A stretch of 64,000 nt of DNA from Agrypnia vestita (lineage: Eukaryota > Arthropoda > Insecta > Trichoptera > Phryganeidae). The notes beneath the pieces are model-generated. The model made no database searches, was not told where the DNA came from, and worked only from the letters and a program-made list of their open reading frames with translations. The DNA is taken from NCBI GenBank assembly GCA_016648135.1, contig JADDOH010004250.1, positions 146,634-210,633 on the forward strand, written 5' to 3'. This document shows, in pieces, positions 1 through 11,635 of this stretch; position 1 is the first letter of the stretch, and each line of letters opens with the position of its first letter. A program made the translations under genes and the position numbers.

Positions 1-589
1 GCTAAATAAGAAGAAAACCGGGCTAAGAGAATGTCGCGCAAGTTAACGAGTCTGTACGTGAAGAAACGGGCTTGTCGACTGCAAGCGTGCTGCTGCTATG
101 GCGATACCAAGATCAACTTTGCGTGGAGTTTTGAAACTTGAAACTACACCCTTAATAATAGAAATAACATCCAGTTGTAGCAAAATTTAAAACCCAATGA
201 TTAAATTTCGCGGAAAAGATTCGTTGAGATTCATTTCCATTCATAATACTGAATTCTTCAGCTCCTCAATGAGAGTGCAGTCGGCTTGGCTGAGGAATCG
301 ACTACGCACAGACATCACATCATCAGAGAGACCATAACTGTCTTCAAAGGCATACTAAAGCAAGTACTTCCTTGTTCTCACCCATCTCCTTCTCATCTAG
401 TTATCATGGATGTAGTTTTATCACTGTAACATTATATGCCTACTTGAAATATATTACAATTGCTTAACTGAGTGATGTGGTTGATTGGAAGAAATTGAAA
501 TAATAAGCGTACAAAAGGTGAATAAATAAATAAACTTAAGTATAAAATCATGGCTTAATATTTTATACAATTTTACGCACCGCTTTAAT
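1..589. other. Unannotated AT-rich flank
   Basis: No coding frame, RNA or repeat copy shared with the rest of the window was recognised. Base composition is mixed, with slightly GC-richer patches near 1-120 and 260-340. The short open frames here have no recognisable domain. Confidence 0.4.
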
Positions 590-963
590 GCTTTAAGTTT
601 CATGACACATTTTATCAATTTGTGTATTAACCTTAACATATAGATATATGTCGTCGCGGACTTTTTTATAGAACTTTTTAAGTTCTACAACTTCTCTATA
701 GAAAGTATTTAAATATCTCTTACTGTTAAGGCAGCGTTCATAAAAAACGCATCGCTCGACCATTTTTTCGTCGACTTTAGTTGTAAAATAGGTCACCACG
801 AAAGGTCCTTTTATGTTAACTGGATAATATATAGCCTATGTCCACCCTGAAAGTCCATTCTAAATATTGGTGAAAGAATTTTAGAAATTGGATGAGTGGT
901 TTCGGAGATTACCTCCTACATCCAAACTTTTACAAACTTTACCACTTTATATATTAGTATAGA
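590..963 (-). mobile_element. Helitron-like nonautonomous copy (a)
   Basis: Read on the minus strand this starts TCTATACTAATATATAAAG and continues through a block also present at 28316-28600 on the plus strand (GGATGTAGGAGGTAATCTCC, then a stretch around GTTAAGGTTAATACA). Copy (a) keeps a ~95-bp middle part missing from copy (b). The terminus resembles the TC-starting ends of Helitrons common in moths and butterflies (family knowledge from memory). The 68-codon frame inside is repeat-derived, not a gene. The 3' hairpin end was not identified. Confidence 0.5.
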
Positions 964-1915
964 TTATTTTTATGTGTACATATTTCTCAGGGTCAATTCA
1001 TTTTCGCGGAAAATATTTGCCATCACAATACTCTCACGACCTTGTGACGTCACCGTCTCAGTCAGCTGAGGATCTTCATTTTTTGTTTGTAAAATTCGTT
1101 CGCGCAATTCTAAACTGCCCAATAGAAGCGAATAAAAACAGCTGAGTCATTTCCTACTTTAAAAAAATTACGTTCAACTTGAGTTTAAAATGGAACAACG
1201 CACAACCTCGTCCTGGAACACGTTCTGACATTGTAAGGGTGCCCATAATGAATGAGATCAATGAGACTGAAAGATTTGGAAATATTTCTCAGTAAGCATC
1301 CTTTGGTCATCCTGCTCTGCATACAAAATTAAATGACAGATCGCTTCGCGCTCATTTCTTTAGGTATTGTCTTTTACACGTTTTTCGAGTCTCGTCCACG
1401 TAAATGCACCCGAATGTATCCACTAATGAGGCAATATTAGATATACACTAGTCTACTAATCTAGTTAGGGCATGCATTAGTAAACCGGTTTATCGGTAAT
1501 AAATATGTCTTCATTCCGTTAACGAATTACCGGTACATATATCTAAGTATCTACCGGTAATTTTTGCGAATTGTTTATTTGGTTCAATTTTGAATTCTTT
1601 TGACCCCCCTCCCTCCGATTGGAACGTAGTTTTTTTTCTATTAATTCCAGAAGACATTTTGTGCTGTTTTCTCTTACCAAAACAATGTTAAAATTATTGA
1701 TTATGTGCAAACCGATCTGCGCAGATTTATCGATCGCATATTCTGTACCGTTTTTATTATGCCAAATAAAATAGACGAAAGAATTACATAGCTTGACCCT
1801 GACACCCCTTCCCTCCATTCACGTAGCCCAGCATAGCACCTACCCTCCCCCACCCATAATCAGGCCACGTGGTTTATACACCCTCCATATGAAGCGCGAG
1901 ATTTCGAACCTCTAA
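964..1915. other. No feature recognised
   Basis: AT-rich sequence. The minus-strand frame at 1543-1818 (91 codons) shows no domain and has no second copy in the window. Confidence 0.4.
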
Positions 1916-2061
1916 GGGCCGGTTGCATCAACTCGGATTATAGTAATATTTCGTTTAAAGCATAGATTTTTTGCGTTCTCCACCAACCAAAAAATACATT
2001 TCCGTAAAAATATATACTGTAAACGAACGTTTACTTTAAATTAAGCTGACACAATCGGCCC
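1916..2061. mobile_element. Palindromic MITE family A, copy 1
   Basis: 146-bp element with ends GGGCCGGTTG and its inverted partner, flanked by TAA on both sides. Each half contains a version of AAAGCATAGATTTTT, so the whole element folds on itself. Other copies lie at 31295-32108 (interrupted), 45446-45579 and 46196-46340. The 3-bp TAA/TTA target duplication is typical of PIF/Harbinger elements, so this is inferred to be a Harbinger-mobilised MITE. This copy is the most diverged of the four. Confidence 0.75.
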
Positions 2062-2099
2062 TAAGACATTATGAGTTCACAGTGACTAGGACAACCTTT

Positions 2100-2290
2100 G
2101 AGTAGCTTGCTGGTGTAGTGCTCATGACGCTCGTCTAGCGATCTGGTGGTCGGTGGTTCGAGCCCCATTCCAGGACACCAGCAAGTGAATCCTATCTTTA
2201 TGGCACAAGCGTTTAGCTTATTTTGAAACTAGTAAGAATATTGATGATGCGCGCATTTCGCTTTCGCATCTCTATAAAAAAAATATATAT
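2100..2290 (+). mobile_element. tRNA-derived SINE family S1, copy a
   Basis: The head resembles a tRNA gene, with A-box-like TGGTGTAGTGCTC near 2111 and a B box GGTTCGAGCCC at 2155-2165. A family-specific body follows (GGCACAAGCGTTTAGCTTA), ending in GCATCTCTATAAAAAAAA. Second and third copies lie at 45641-45815 (+) and 26445-26621 (-). Three copies sharing head, body and A-rich tail support a SINE rather than a tRNA gene. Confidence 0.8.
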
Positions 2291-2530
2291 ATTACCTACA
2301 AAAATCTCATCCGTTAACACAGATCATAAACATACTTGGAGAGACCTTGAGCCGAATCATTATTGTATATGTTTGTTGTTGCATGGTACATATTTACAGA
2401 TGCTATTCGGTGTTGATTCGGTCTGATAAATATTAGGATGGTTCGAGCAATGAATCATGTAAATAAAAATCTAAATAGGTACCTGCAAGATAAATAAACG
2501 CAAAAAACGGCATAATCGATAAAATCACGC

Positions 2531-2985
2531 TGCACAGGATTATTAGAGATTTGCAGGTAGATTTCTACTTAAATTATGAGTAGAAAATGTTCCATCAATG
2601 TCCTAATATCAATAGTTACGAAGATAAGCGATTTCAAAGTTGGCGTTTTATTTTCAATATTTCTGACATTTGGAAAATGTTGGACTGTCATTAAAGTAAC
2701 ATATATTACAAATTCATTCGCTTCAGTACAAACCAAATAAAATGATCAAATATTTTAAAAATTATAACAACAATTTCGCAAGCGATTTTGATTATTTCAT
2801 AAAAAATATTGTGCCAATTACTATAATTAATTGTTTGTTGCGTTGTCTTGGCAAAATATATTACGTACATACCACTAAAATTATAATATTTGCTTGTATG
2901 CTACTTGCAGAAATTTCAACCGGAAATTTTCTGCATGGTTTTAATTATTTTATTTGAAAGCGAATTACTGATATATATTATTCGC
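2531..2985. mobile_element. Foldback family FB, degraded copy
   Basis: Contains the FB left arm (TCCTAATATCAATAGTTACG, then ATTTCTGACATTT and AATTCATTCGCTT), a short centre (AGAAATTTC/GAAATTTTCT) and part of the right arm. The same arms form full palindromes at 25500-26012 and 29861-30403. The outer ends are eroded. The 71-codon frame at 2742-2957 is a by-product of this repeat. Confidence 0.65.
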
Positions 2986-3027
2986 TATCTACAATCCCCA
3001 ATAATAATAATATCGAATATCCCCAAG

Positions 3028-3175
3028 TTTTCACGGCCGTTAATCTTCTGTGTGTAGTTTTCTGGGATATTCTGCCGTGTACATCTGACCTCTCTGGCCG
3101 ACGTTTCGGATCCCAATGATGATCACGCATCAGCCCTGATGATGGACTGTTTGTTTATCCAATTCCACAACACGT
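3028..3175 (-). mobile_element. Penelope-like element terminal fragment (K1)
   Basis: On the minus strand it contains GGGATCCGAAACGTCGGCC and a downstream ATATCCCAGAAAAC, matching the arms of the inverted structure at 18141-18720 and the copy at 23862-24245. The upstream CTGATGA box is rearranged. Assignment to Penelope-like elements rests on the 18.4-18.5 kb endonuclease relic next to the same terminal sequence. Confidence 0.55.
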
Positions 3176-3180
3176 CGACC

Positions 3181-3445
3181 TGTTATGTTCCAGCATTTGA
3201 TAAGAGTATTATCATCCCGCGGGGTTGCAAAGTGCACGCGCCCTGCACCCGGAGAACTTATCTACACTGGCGTACGTGACGAAACGCAACGCTTTGTATC
3301 AGTATAAAGGTTCACTCTCCTAATCTATATAAGGGCATATCACATGCTTCAGCCTTGTCAATCTAATTTTGGTTGTATTACATCTCACACGTGTTTGTTA
3401 CTGTATTATTTTCAATAAATAGTTCAAACTTTCCAAGTGTTTCCT
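3181..3445 (+). mobile_element. Possible solo LTR
   Basis: Starts TGTTATG, has a TATA box TATATAA at 3326-3332 and a polyadenylation signal AATAAA at 3414-3419 about 85 bases further on, the spacing expected for an LTR promoter and terminator. No second copy, no clear CA-type 3' end and no target duplication were found, so an ordinary promoter/terminator pair or chance is possible. Confidence 0.3.
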
Positions 3446-4190
3446 TGTGAAATTGAAGCATTGAGAAGAAGAAGAAAACCATCCTGAAATCCGCTTCCTG
3501 CTGTCTATAAAACAATTTGTTCCACTTTAGGGTGTAGCAGAGCGATACAAATGTTTCTCTGCCTTTGACTATGGTTTATTTCTGGGACTGGAGTGCTGTA
3601 AATCTTTGGACTTAAAAAAATGGATTAAATCCAAAATAAGGAACAAAGCTGCAATTGAAATTGAAAGTAAATTGCCGGGTCCGGGTTTTGTTCGTCCCAC
3701 TCGAACATGTTTATAATAATTTGATTTTAATTTATTACGCCTTGAATAAGCATTATTATTTTTTATATCTTTATGGAAATAATTAACTGTGACCCTTGTG
3801 GTAAATTGACGTAAATTATTTCTAATATTTAAATACCGATCTCATGTTATTTTAAGTGTTAATTGAACGACTTGAGTGTTTCCTGTTTATAATGCACTTA
3901 AACGATACCCCGCGTGGTCGCCTCGATGGTTGCTCTTCAGTCTTAAATATCCACTCAAATACCAACAGGAGATGATAGTTTATTATGCCAATAGCAATAA
4001 AATGACCATTATGACGTGTGCTGCTGTTGCATAGGACACACAAATTAATTTTGTATGCAATCTTGATTAATTAAATCAATCTTTACTTAAAAATATTGTC
4101 CTAACCACTATTTATTCTTGGAAACACTGTAAGTACCTACATTCCGTATTGTTTTAGCGAAATATAATACGTTCAACTAAAATTATGTTT
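3446..4190. other. No feature recognised
   Basis: AT-rich sequence with no recognised domain or shared repeat. The 63-codon minus-strand frame at 3852-4043 has no support. Confidence 0.35.
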
Positions 4191-5218
4191 TTTACTCCCT
4201 TTCTTTTAACACGTGGCGTGTGATTGCTTGCTTGTCTGACGAAAAAACTTTGGATCGATTTTTAACCCTTTTCCCGTTATCCAATCGAGCTGAAACTTTG
4301 CAAGCAGACTCGTGGCAACGATAAAAATGATCTAAAAAAATTTGTTTTAAAAAAAATTAACAATTATAGTATAATTTTGGATTTTTAGAAATTTTAATGT
4401 TTTTTTCAAATTTGAATCATTGTATATGAGTAATTGCGTGTATAATAGACACGAAACCTGATTCAAAGCGAAAGGGAGTATTGTAAAAACTTGGTTTTTA
4501 TGGGTTACTTTTTTACTCCCTTTTTTTTAACTCGTAACGTCTGCTTGCCTGCTTGTCGGCTTGTCTGCTTGTCTGCCGAAAAAACTTTGTATCGATTTTT
4601 AATCCTTTTCCCGTCAAACAATCGAGCTGAAACTTTGCAGGCAGACTCATGGTGACGATAAAAGTGATATAACAAATTTTCATTTAAAAAAATTTAATAA
4701 TTATAGTACAATTTTAGATTTTTTGAAATTTAAACGATTTATATATTGTTTAAGTTTCGAGCCCGACGCGTGGAGTAGGCGCGAAACCTGTTTCAATGAG
4801 AAAGGGAGTATAATAAAAACTTGGTTTTTATGGGTTAGTTTTTTATATTGCTTTCGTTTGTTTGGTCAGTATTTTTATTTATATGTGGTAGAAATTTTGT
4901 AAAATCTGCATATAATAATATTTTGAGCGGTATAAATGATTAAGTATTAATATCAAATCTAATTTACGGTACACATGAATAATAAAATTACAGTAATATG
5001 TTAGGGTAGACACTAAGTATTTTTATTTATATGTAGTAGAATTTTTGTAAAATCTGTATATAATAATATTTTGAGCGGTATAAATGATTAAGTATTAATA
5101 TCAAATCTAATTTACAGTACACATGAATAATAAAATTACAGTAATATGTTAAGGTAGACACTAAACCCGAAAATGAGAAAGGGAGTATTGTAAAAACTTG
5201 GTTTTTATGGGTTAGTTT
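4191..5218. repeat. Tandemly duplicated element family J
   Basis: A ~321-bp unit is repeated directly, starting at 4191 and 4512. Each unit begins TTTACTCCCT, contains AAAAAACTTTG and CGAGCTGAAACTTTGCA, and ends GAAAGGGAGTAT followed by AAAACTTGGTTTTTATGGGTTA. The terminal block recurs at 5175-5218. An inverted terminal fragment is at 55819-55862. ACTCCCTTT and AAAGGGAGT at opposite ends are inverted to each other, which suggests a TIR element that has been tandemly duplicated. Confidence 0.6.
4868..5163 (+). repeat. 148-bp tandem duplication
   Basis: Two consecutive 148-bp copies (4868-5015 and 5016-5163) start AGTATTTTTATTTATATGT and end GGTAGACACTA. Only a handful of differences separate them, so the duplication looks recent compared with the surrounding repeats. 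It sits inside family J, between two copies of the J terminus. Confidence 0.85.
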
Positions 5219-5610
5219 TTGTAAAACTTTGGACTATCATTACAGTAACTTATATCAAATATGTAAAAATTATTTCCTTTAATGCAAATAAAATAATAGA
5301 AACTTTCCAATGTCTTCCAATTGGAATTTTTCAGGGTTATTAATATTTTATTAACTTTTATTGAAACGAACGAATTTTTCGTAGTCGATATAAGTTGCTA
5401 TAATGATACTTCAACGTTTTACACAAAAATGTAAAAAATAAGTCAGACATATTGAAAAAAATGCATACTTTGATATTGCATAACTCCATAACTATTGATC
5501 AACTATTGGTCATGGTTGTTTAAACATTTTCGACTCATAATCAAGGCAGGAATCCACCTGTAAAGTATTGTTGACTAGCTCTGTTATACCACGTATGTGC
5601 AGTAAGAAGT
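5219..5610. mobile_element. Foldback family FB, partial copy
   Basis: Part of the left arm, the centre motif TTCCAATTGGAATTTTTCAG and a nearly complete right arm ending at CAAGGCAGGAATCCACCTG and a TATACCACG-like end. Closely related to the full palindromes at 25.5 and 29.9 kb. Confidence 0.7.
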
Positions 5611-7149
5611 TGGTGTATAACCTTTTCACGGTCACATCTTTACCAATAAGTTTTTTTATAGCGTAGATGACCTTTACGTGTTCCTGTGTCCATCAGGTTT
5701 TTGACTAAACTATGTTTTCTGCAGTAAAATGGTCTTCAGACCGGAAGTGTAACAGTCAAGACGTGCGGTTCAAGGACCGCTGTCACATAAAACTAATGGT
5801 GTAAAATTATTTGATCATTAGACATTTTACAGAAAGAGGCCTCCAATTTTACTATTTTACGTTATTTGTAAATACATTTGTGTGTTATGAGATTCATGTG
5901 TTCATTCATTCATTTCTTGTTTTCCTACTGATGTCTCGGGAAAAGCTGCAAATCGACTAATAAGACCATTGGGTAGATTCAAATCAAAACCTACATAACA
6001 CAATGAACTATTTTTTTTGCAAATTACAAAACACTGTTTTACATCTTATTTATAAAATGAATAAATGAAATAACTTATGGTAAAAGGAACTAAAAATTTA
6101 TCATTCAAATAACATGTAGTACCTATAGATTTTTTTATTTTTTATATTTCGTGATATATTTTAACTTTAAAATGACTTACGAGTATTTAATTAATACATT
6201 TTGAAAGGTTGCCTTTGAAATACAAGCTTTTGGATCAAGGTTGATTATGAACTGCAAGGAAATAAATACATATATTCATTGCATTATTGGGGATGTAGTG
6301 AAATAAATTATAATACTTGGTAATTTAAGAATATAAAATATTTTAAAATATTTATGAAATTTTTACTAAACAATAAAAATATTGATATTATCACGCGACG
6401 TGGACAAATGAATACACTGGAAATTAATTAGTGATTTATTTATTAGTGATGAAAATTTCAATAAATTGACAAAGTCATTAGATACGAATTTAATTTTAAC
6501 AATATTCTTTTTAACATTATTTCACAATTTATCACTTGTCTATGAACACTTTATTATCGCAGGGTAACGCTTTTCGATAAAATTCTGTTCACTATCGCCA
6601 AAGATCCACCTTGTCCACTTGACTTTATTATTTTTCACTTGGTTTACAAAGCGCGATGGTAATAGTGTTCGCTACGGTTTGTCGCTAATATCGCACCGGT
6701 GGGAACTTCAAAACAAACAATCAACCGCCACTGCATACGAAAAACGTTGGTTTTTCGAATTTTCGTGAATATTCTTTACATTTCTAGTGTTTCCGAGAAT
6801 GCTCCTGTCGCTTCCATATGTTTCCCGAATGTGATGGATAAGTCTTGAGTGTTTTAGGGTATTCTTGTTCCAAAGTGACATGTTACATTTTTATGATATT
6901 TAAGTAATATTTAAAACGTAGCATTGACCTTAGAGAATATTTTTTTTATTTATACAGTAAAAACATAATAATGTTTTTTAAATAAATTAAATCTATATTA
7001 TTACATTTTAATGACAATTTACTCCCGATAATATGAGTCAATAGTTCGAGCTTATCGGAAGAGTATTTACAAGCCTAATTAAAGTACAAAAGCAGAAACC
7101 ATTTAGAAGTAGAAATTTTTATTACACAAAAACCATTTGAGACATGGGG
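5611..7149. other. AT-rich stretch, nothing recognised
   Basis: No domain-bearing frame or shared repeat was found. The sequence is very AT-rich between 6000 and 7100 with homopolymer runs. Confidence 0.35.
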
Positions 7150-7712
7150 GCAATGTTACAATTCATCGTTGTCCAAAATCAAGGATTTGACTTCTTTCTT
7201 CAACTGTTCGTATTTTGGAATGTTTCTTTCTTGAAATTTTTTTTGCGACAACAATGTATTGTACCATTTAACCCCCAAGTATGTATAGTGATGTTGTGCC
7301 GTCGTAGTTCTTAAAGTTGGTATCTTTATTTGCCCCTTTGTTCTACATCTATTACTTATACAGTGTAAGGGGTGGGATTTATTTATAAAATAATCTTTAT
7401 AAATTTGGAATAGGGAGTTAGTTTTGTATATTTTTGTGAGTGATCGTACATTAAATAGGTGAAATATATTTACAGTAGGATAGTCATAAGGTTTCTTGAG
7501 AAGTGTTTTAGTAATTATTTTTTATGTTATGATTTCATTTATTGGATTTATACGCCCCTCCCCACCCGATAATATCATACTGTAAGAGGGACTGCACCAA
7601 TGCGTTATACACTATTTTAATAGTATTTTTGTTTAATATATTTCGTAGGTTAAAAAAAACATACTCTTTATATTTTTTTGTAAAAAATATATTAAGAATG
7701 GAATACGGATGA
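7150..7712 (-). pseudogene. LINE reverse transcriptase C-terminal fragment (Jockey/CR1-like)
   Basis: Minus-strand translation gives the thumb and C-terminal tail typical of non-LTR retrotransposon ORF2. It reads LRNILNKNTIKIVYNALVQS near 7700-7630, then DIIGWGGAYKSN, then after a frameshift and a stop a continuous segment with KPYDYPTVNIFHLFNVRSLT and TYLGVKWYN, ending at LILDNDEL with a stop near 7158. In the family the pattern is ALVxSxLxYGIIxWG followed by IPKLRT and TYxGxKxYN. The catalytic half is missing, consistent with a 5'-truncated insertion. The clade was not resolved. Confidence 0.7.
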
Positions 7713-7738
7713 ACGAATTTTTAATATTCAATCATCCG

Positions 7739-8020
7739 TATTCTGAACTAAGCAATATTGCTATTTCTGTATCTTGACAGTTTGACTTTTTATATTTGAC
7801 ATTTTTGAAATGAATGAATTCAATCAATTAGAAAGCTCATTATTAGTAATTGTGAATAACTTAACATTTGCTTACGTTTTAGAGCTTTCCGATTGATTGA
7901 ATTCATTAATTTCAAACCTGTCGAACTTAAAACATCGAAATTGGCGGCAATACACAGTTATAGATACCTGTCAATATTGGGATAAAGATCTGACATTCCA
8001 ATGTTGCTATTTTCAGAATA
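7739..8020. mobile_element. MITE family C, copy 1
   Basis: Ends TATTCTGAA.. and ..TTTCAGAATA are inverted to each other. The interior carries two inverted blocks (AATGAATTCAATCAATTAGAAAGCT / AGCTTTCCGATTGATTGAATTCATT). A second copy is at 44612-44811. The left end also overlaps a small hairpin at 7702-7742 (AATACGGATGA / TCATCCGTATT). No coding sequence. Confidence 0.65.
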
Positions 8021-8814
8021 GCACAGAAAATATAAGTTACTTTCGCGATACTCCAACGATTGACAGAAGATAGATATATCAGAAAATTTGACTTTAGCAA
8101 CGGCCACGACGATTGTTGAGAAATATTAACATTTGCGCAATATATTATTATGTTTTTGAATGCAACGGGAAATTGTTAGTTTATTATAACCAATTAGATA
8201 CATTTTGGAGATGTCCTTGCACGAAATTCTGCTTAAAATAATTACGAAAAAGACACAAATAATTTTCGGCCACGCGTAATTGTGCATACACTGTATTTTT
8301 AACAATACTATCTGCTACATTCGTGTGAACATCCATTATTTCACATCCTTTGAACGTCTGCTGGAACTCAACTTAATATTGCAACGAAACAAATAATAAT
8401 CCAAATTTAAAGTCGGAAGAAATGTTACAAATACTGACAATTGTGAAAAAATGACATTTTGATTAGTTTTGGTGAGCTGTTATGCCGTTTGCATTCGACT
8501 TATTTGCCTGATGCCGTGAATCCATCCAACGCAAGATGCTAATATCATCAATGATTTGAGAATAAATAATAATAATAATAATAATTGGGTAACTTATATA
8601 GCGCCGTTTTCGCGAATACTCACCTCAAGGGCGCTTTACATAGAAAAACTATTATCTTACAAAACAACTCACTGCTAGAAAAGAAAAAACTTATTTACTA
8701 TTACTCATTCACTAGGTGGCATACAAGAAATGGAATTAAAATTGAATACTATAATAATTTATCGATAATTATTTTTGAAGCATCTTCTGCATTGAGGATA
8801 AATTTTTTATTGTA
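8021..8814. other. No gene; AAT microsatellite
   Basis: AT-rich. An (AAT)n run of about seven units lies at 8565-8584. The 76-codon frame at 8585-8815 has no recognisable domain. Confidence 0.4.
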
Positions 8815-9010
8815 ACGGAAGTTGCGGGAATGCGCGTAGCGGGAAGCAGCATGTAGCGGGGATGCGATACCACGAAATGAGCGCCCATCCATCAGAGTGT
8901 CAAAAATTATCCAGTAATATAAATAATGTACTGTCGACCATCTTGAATCGAGTACCAATCATTAAAATGCTCAATTCAAAAACTGACGGATGATTAATTA
9001 TTGAGTTGAA
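8815..9010 (+). repeat. Interspersed repeat family H, copy 1
   Basis: Contains GGAATGCGCGTAGCGGGAAG, AGCATGTAGCGGGG, then TCGACCATCTTGAATCGAGT and CCAATCATTAAAATGC. The reverse complement of these blocks occurs at 47290-47730, where the copy is split by a SINE-like insertion. Type of element unknown. Confidence 0.6.
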
Positions 9011-10232
9011 AATTAGATATTAGATCTCTTTATTGAATTACGATTTTAGGTGTATAATCGAAATGCCAAAAAGAGGTTACTCATACAGATTTCAGTGTTT
9101 CATGTTACTATCGATGTATTTTAAGAACGTTTTTGTTTTTCAGCATGTCAAAAATGATTAAAAGTTGTATTCGAGAAATTATTTATTTATAATCGACGTA
9201 ATTGTAAGATATTCCTTTTCAAAAAAAAAAAAACATTCATTCGACATTCAATGCGGCTGACAAAGTTGTATGCTTTCGAATCTTTTGAATATGGAACCGA
9301 AAATCGATAAACATGAAAGTGGGTGGCACTTGGACTTTTTTGAAAATTCACACGTTTTATGATTCGTCGTATCGCATGTCTGCGTTCTGCGTGATTCACG
9401 TTTTTACCCCTTCAAAAACAAACGTTAATAGTTTAACTACATGAAAGTGTCATTAATTATATTTATCATCTCCCTGGACATCGTATTATTGTATTGGTGT
9501 AGTGTCTGTGGAATGGATGAAAGGGAGCGAACTAGAGACGAAGCGAGAAAGAGCACGCAAGGCCGGTTGGGTCGGCGTGAAAGGAGACTGATTTATCTTA
9601 TACTATATAAAGTTATCCCAATAAAAGCTGAGGACCACACCGAGTATTATTGGACCATACATCCACCGTAAGAAGACGAAGACACAACAATTAATATACA
9701 TTTTTAACCAATATTTAAATATCAATTATCACAATCACTCCAAAGAAGTATAACTTCTACCGTGCGTACATGAGAACAGGCTCCTCCAATTTGTTTTGTA
9801 TATAAAAAAAATGGTTTACGTAATGGTTTAAACGAAAAAATATGTTCTTTCGTAACAAAGTAAATCGATTGGGTCTTAAAAAAATGTGTAAGAGCGATAC
9901 TCTTGTCCTTAGTGCACTTTGTTATATGACAGCTGACAGATTCTTATAAGAGATCATTTTATTTTTGACATAGGTACAGATTATCATCAGGTTAATGACC
10001 ATGACAAGTAGTCATCGTGTGACGTCAACGTGAAACTACTTTTTGACGGTTATGTGAAAAATGTTACACAATACCAGTGGCGTGCAGTAGGCGTCCAGTG
10101 TGTAATAAATTTCGAAGACGGCTTATGTAGGTATAATTTAATCGGGAATTAGACTACTTTCAATTAAGCGTTTCTTTTCTCTACGCGACAGACAAAAAAT
10201 GGTGATTAATAAAAAAAATTAAGATTTAACAT
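9011..10232. other. No gene recognised; one signal-peptide-like short frame
   Basis: A 76-codon plus-strand frame at 9441-9671 starts with a hydrophobic stretch (MKVSLIIFIISLDIVLLYWC) followed by a highly charged segment. It has no cysteine pattern, no related copy and no obvious promoter or poly(A) signal, so it may be chance. The rest is AT-rich and unrecognised. Confidence 0.3.
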
Positions 10233-10540
10233 AAAAATTCGTAATATAAGTGAGTCGCCAATGTCAAGTCTTGGTGGCGTGAGTGACGGACATCGTTACA
10301 TATAGTACGTAGTTATGTAGGCATTTTAATAACGAGTTATCACAAAAATTCGTAATGTAAACGAGTCGCTAATGTCAAAACTTGGTGGCGTTAGTGACGT
10401 ACATTGTTACGTGGAGTATAGAGGATTATGTATTTGAAAATAATGACTTATAAAAAATTGTTACGTTAATGAGTCGCTTATCTTAAATCTTGGTACTGGT
10501 AATGACGAACATTGTATCATATAGGATAATGTTTCATCAT
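10233..10540 (+). repeat. ~110-bp minisatellite, three units
   Basis: Units start at 10233, 10344 and 10453 (periods 111 and 109). Each has AAAAATTCGTAAT (or a variant), GAGTCGC, a TCTTGGTGGCG-like block and GTGACGnACATyGTTAC. Divergence increases toward the third unit. The array ends directly at a CATCATCAT run belonging to the LINE tail that follows. Confidence 0.7.
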
Positions 10541-10765
10541 CATCATCATCACTCTTGGCTCTACAACCTCTGGTGGGACTTGGCCTCCTCGAGAGTCTTC
10601 CTCCACCTGAGGCTTGTTTTGAGGTTTCGTAACATTTTGTTTTTTATGGGGTAGAGTTGTTAGTTGGAGGAGCAGGGTTTTCTGGTTTTTTGGGGTTTTC
10701 CTTCCCTTGGCTGGCTGGTTCCCGTTTTATGGCGACGGAGTTTCGCCATTCGCCCGCTTTCTATC
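10531..10765 (-). mobile_element. LINE 3' tail fragment ending in (ATG)n
   Basis: The minus strand reads LRNLKTSLRWRKTLEEAKSH, then a stop and a GAGCCAAGAGTGATGATGATG tail. Short coding tails of this form followed by a TGA/ATG microsatellite are the usual 3' ends of some RTE- or R1-type LINEs (from memory). Only the last ~80 codons would be present, and no catalytic motif is visible. Confidence 0.4.
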
Positions 10766-11420
10766 TGCTGATGTTTAATATTTGAATATTAATATTTCAC
10801 TTTATAACTTTAAAAAAATTTTAAACTATTGCCTTTCTCATTATTTGATCAATGTATCTCTGACTCGGCATTTCTTTCTGTCAATTCTTTATAGTCATTC
10901 TAATTAATAACAGACGTCTGTTATAAATATTTTTTCATATATTTCATCTTTTCTATCGCTTCCAACCGCTTCTCTTTTCCAGTCTTCTTCAGCACCACAT
11001 TCTAAAAGTTTTGAGCCTATTTTTTAAATCACACTTAGTATTTAATAATACAATACTGCTACTGAATGCCTATTTCAATTAATCTTTTTAGGATATTTTA
11101 TTCTTACTCCAATGACGCTGATGGTCTTCAGAGCTTACGACCTTGGCCGCAATGTCAATGTCTAAATTGTCCAAAGTTATTTTACGTGTTGGGAAAAAAG
11201 TAATCAATCATTCACTCATCAAACTCGATACAATCTCTGGTATTGCGACAAAACTCTGACTGAATGTAGCAACGAAACATGGCGATCGAAGTGATGTAAA
11301 AATCGATAGGCACGTACTGAAAAAAAAATCCCATTTTAAGCCTCAACATGCAGTGTTAGGAAATATCCGTACGCGACCATGAACTCGTAATCTACAAGTA
11401 ACATGACGTTGATAATACTA
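10766..11420. other. No feature recognised
   Basis: AT-rich sequence. No domain-bearing frame or shared repeat was seen. Confidence 0.35.
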
Positions 11421-11635
11421 TACAGAGTGTAGCAGAGCTAGTAGCAGAAACTTGGCCGATAGATACATGCCTATGTTATGGGTCTAAAATGTTCAAGCAA
11501 CCATGACCTAATATCAATAGTTACGGAGATAAGCTCCATCAAAGTTTGCTTTTTTTTTCAGTATTTATGATTTTATCTTCAGTAAAATGTTGGAATATCA
11601 TTAAAGTAATTTATATCGAATATCGATACTCTGAG
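11421..11635 (+). mobile_element. Foldback family FB, solo left arm
   Basis: Starts TACAGAGTGTAGCAGAGCTA and continues with AAAATGTTCAAGCAACCATG, TAATATCAATAGTTACGGAG and ATATCATTAAAGTAATTTAT. Only the left arm is present; no right arm follows. Confidence 0.7.

Noticed and set aside
2100..2180. Possible tRNA gene
   Set aside because: The promoter boxes are followed by a family-specific body and A-rich tail found in two other copies, so it is a SINE; the cloverleaf is incomplete.
8565..8584. CRISPR-like or regulatory repeat
   Set aside because: Plain (AAT)n microsatellite; no spacers. No CRISPR array exists anywhere in the window.
9441..9671. Small secreted-protein candidate (hydrophobic N-terminus)
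   Set aside because: Single short frame with no related copy, no promoter or poly(A) context and low-complexity charged tail; chance is more likely.
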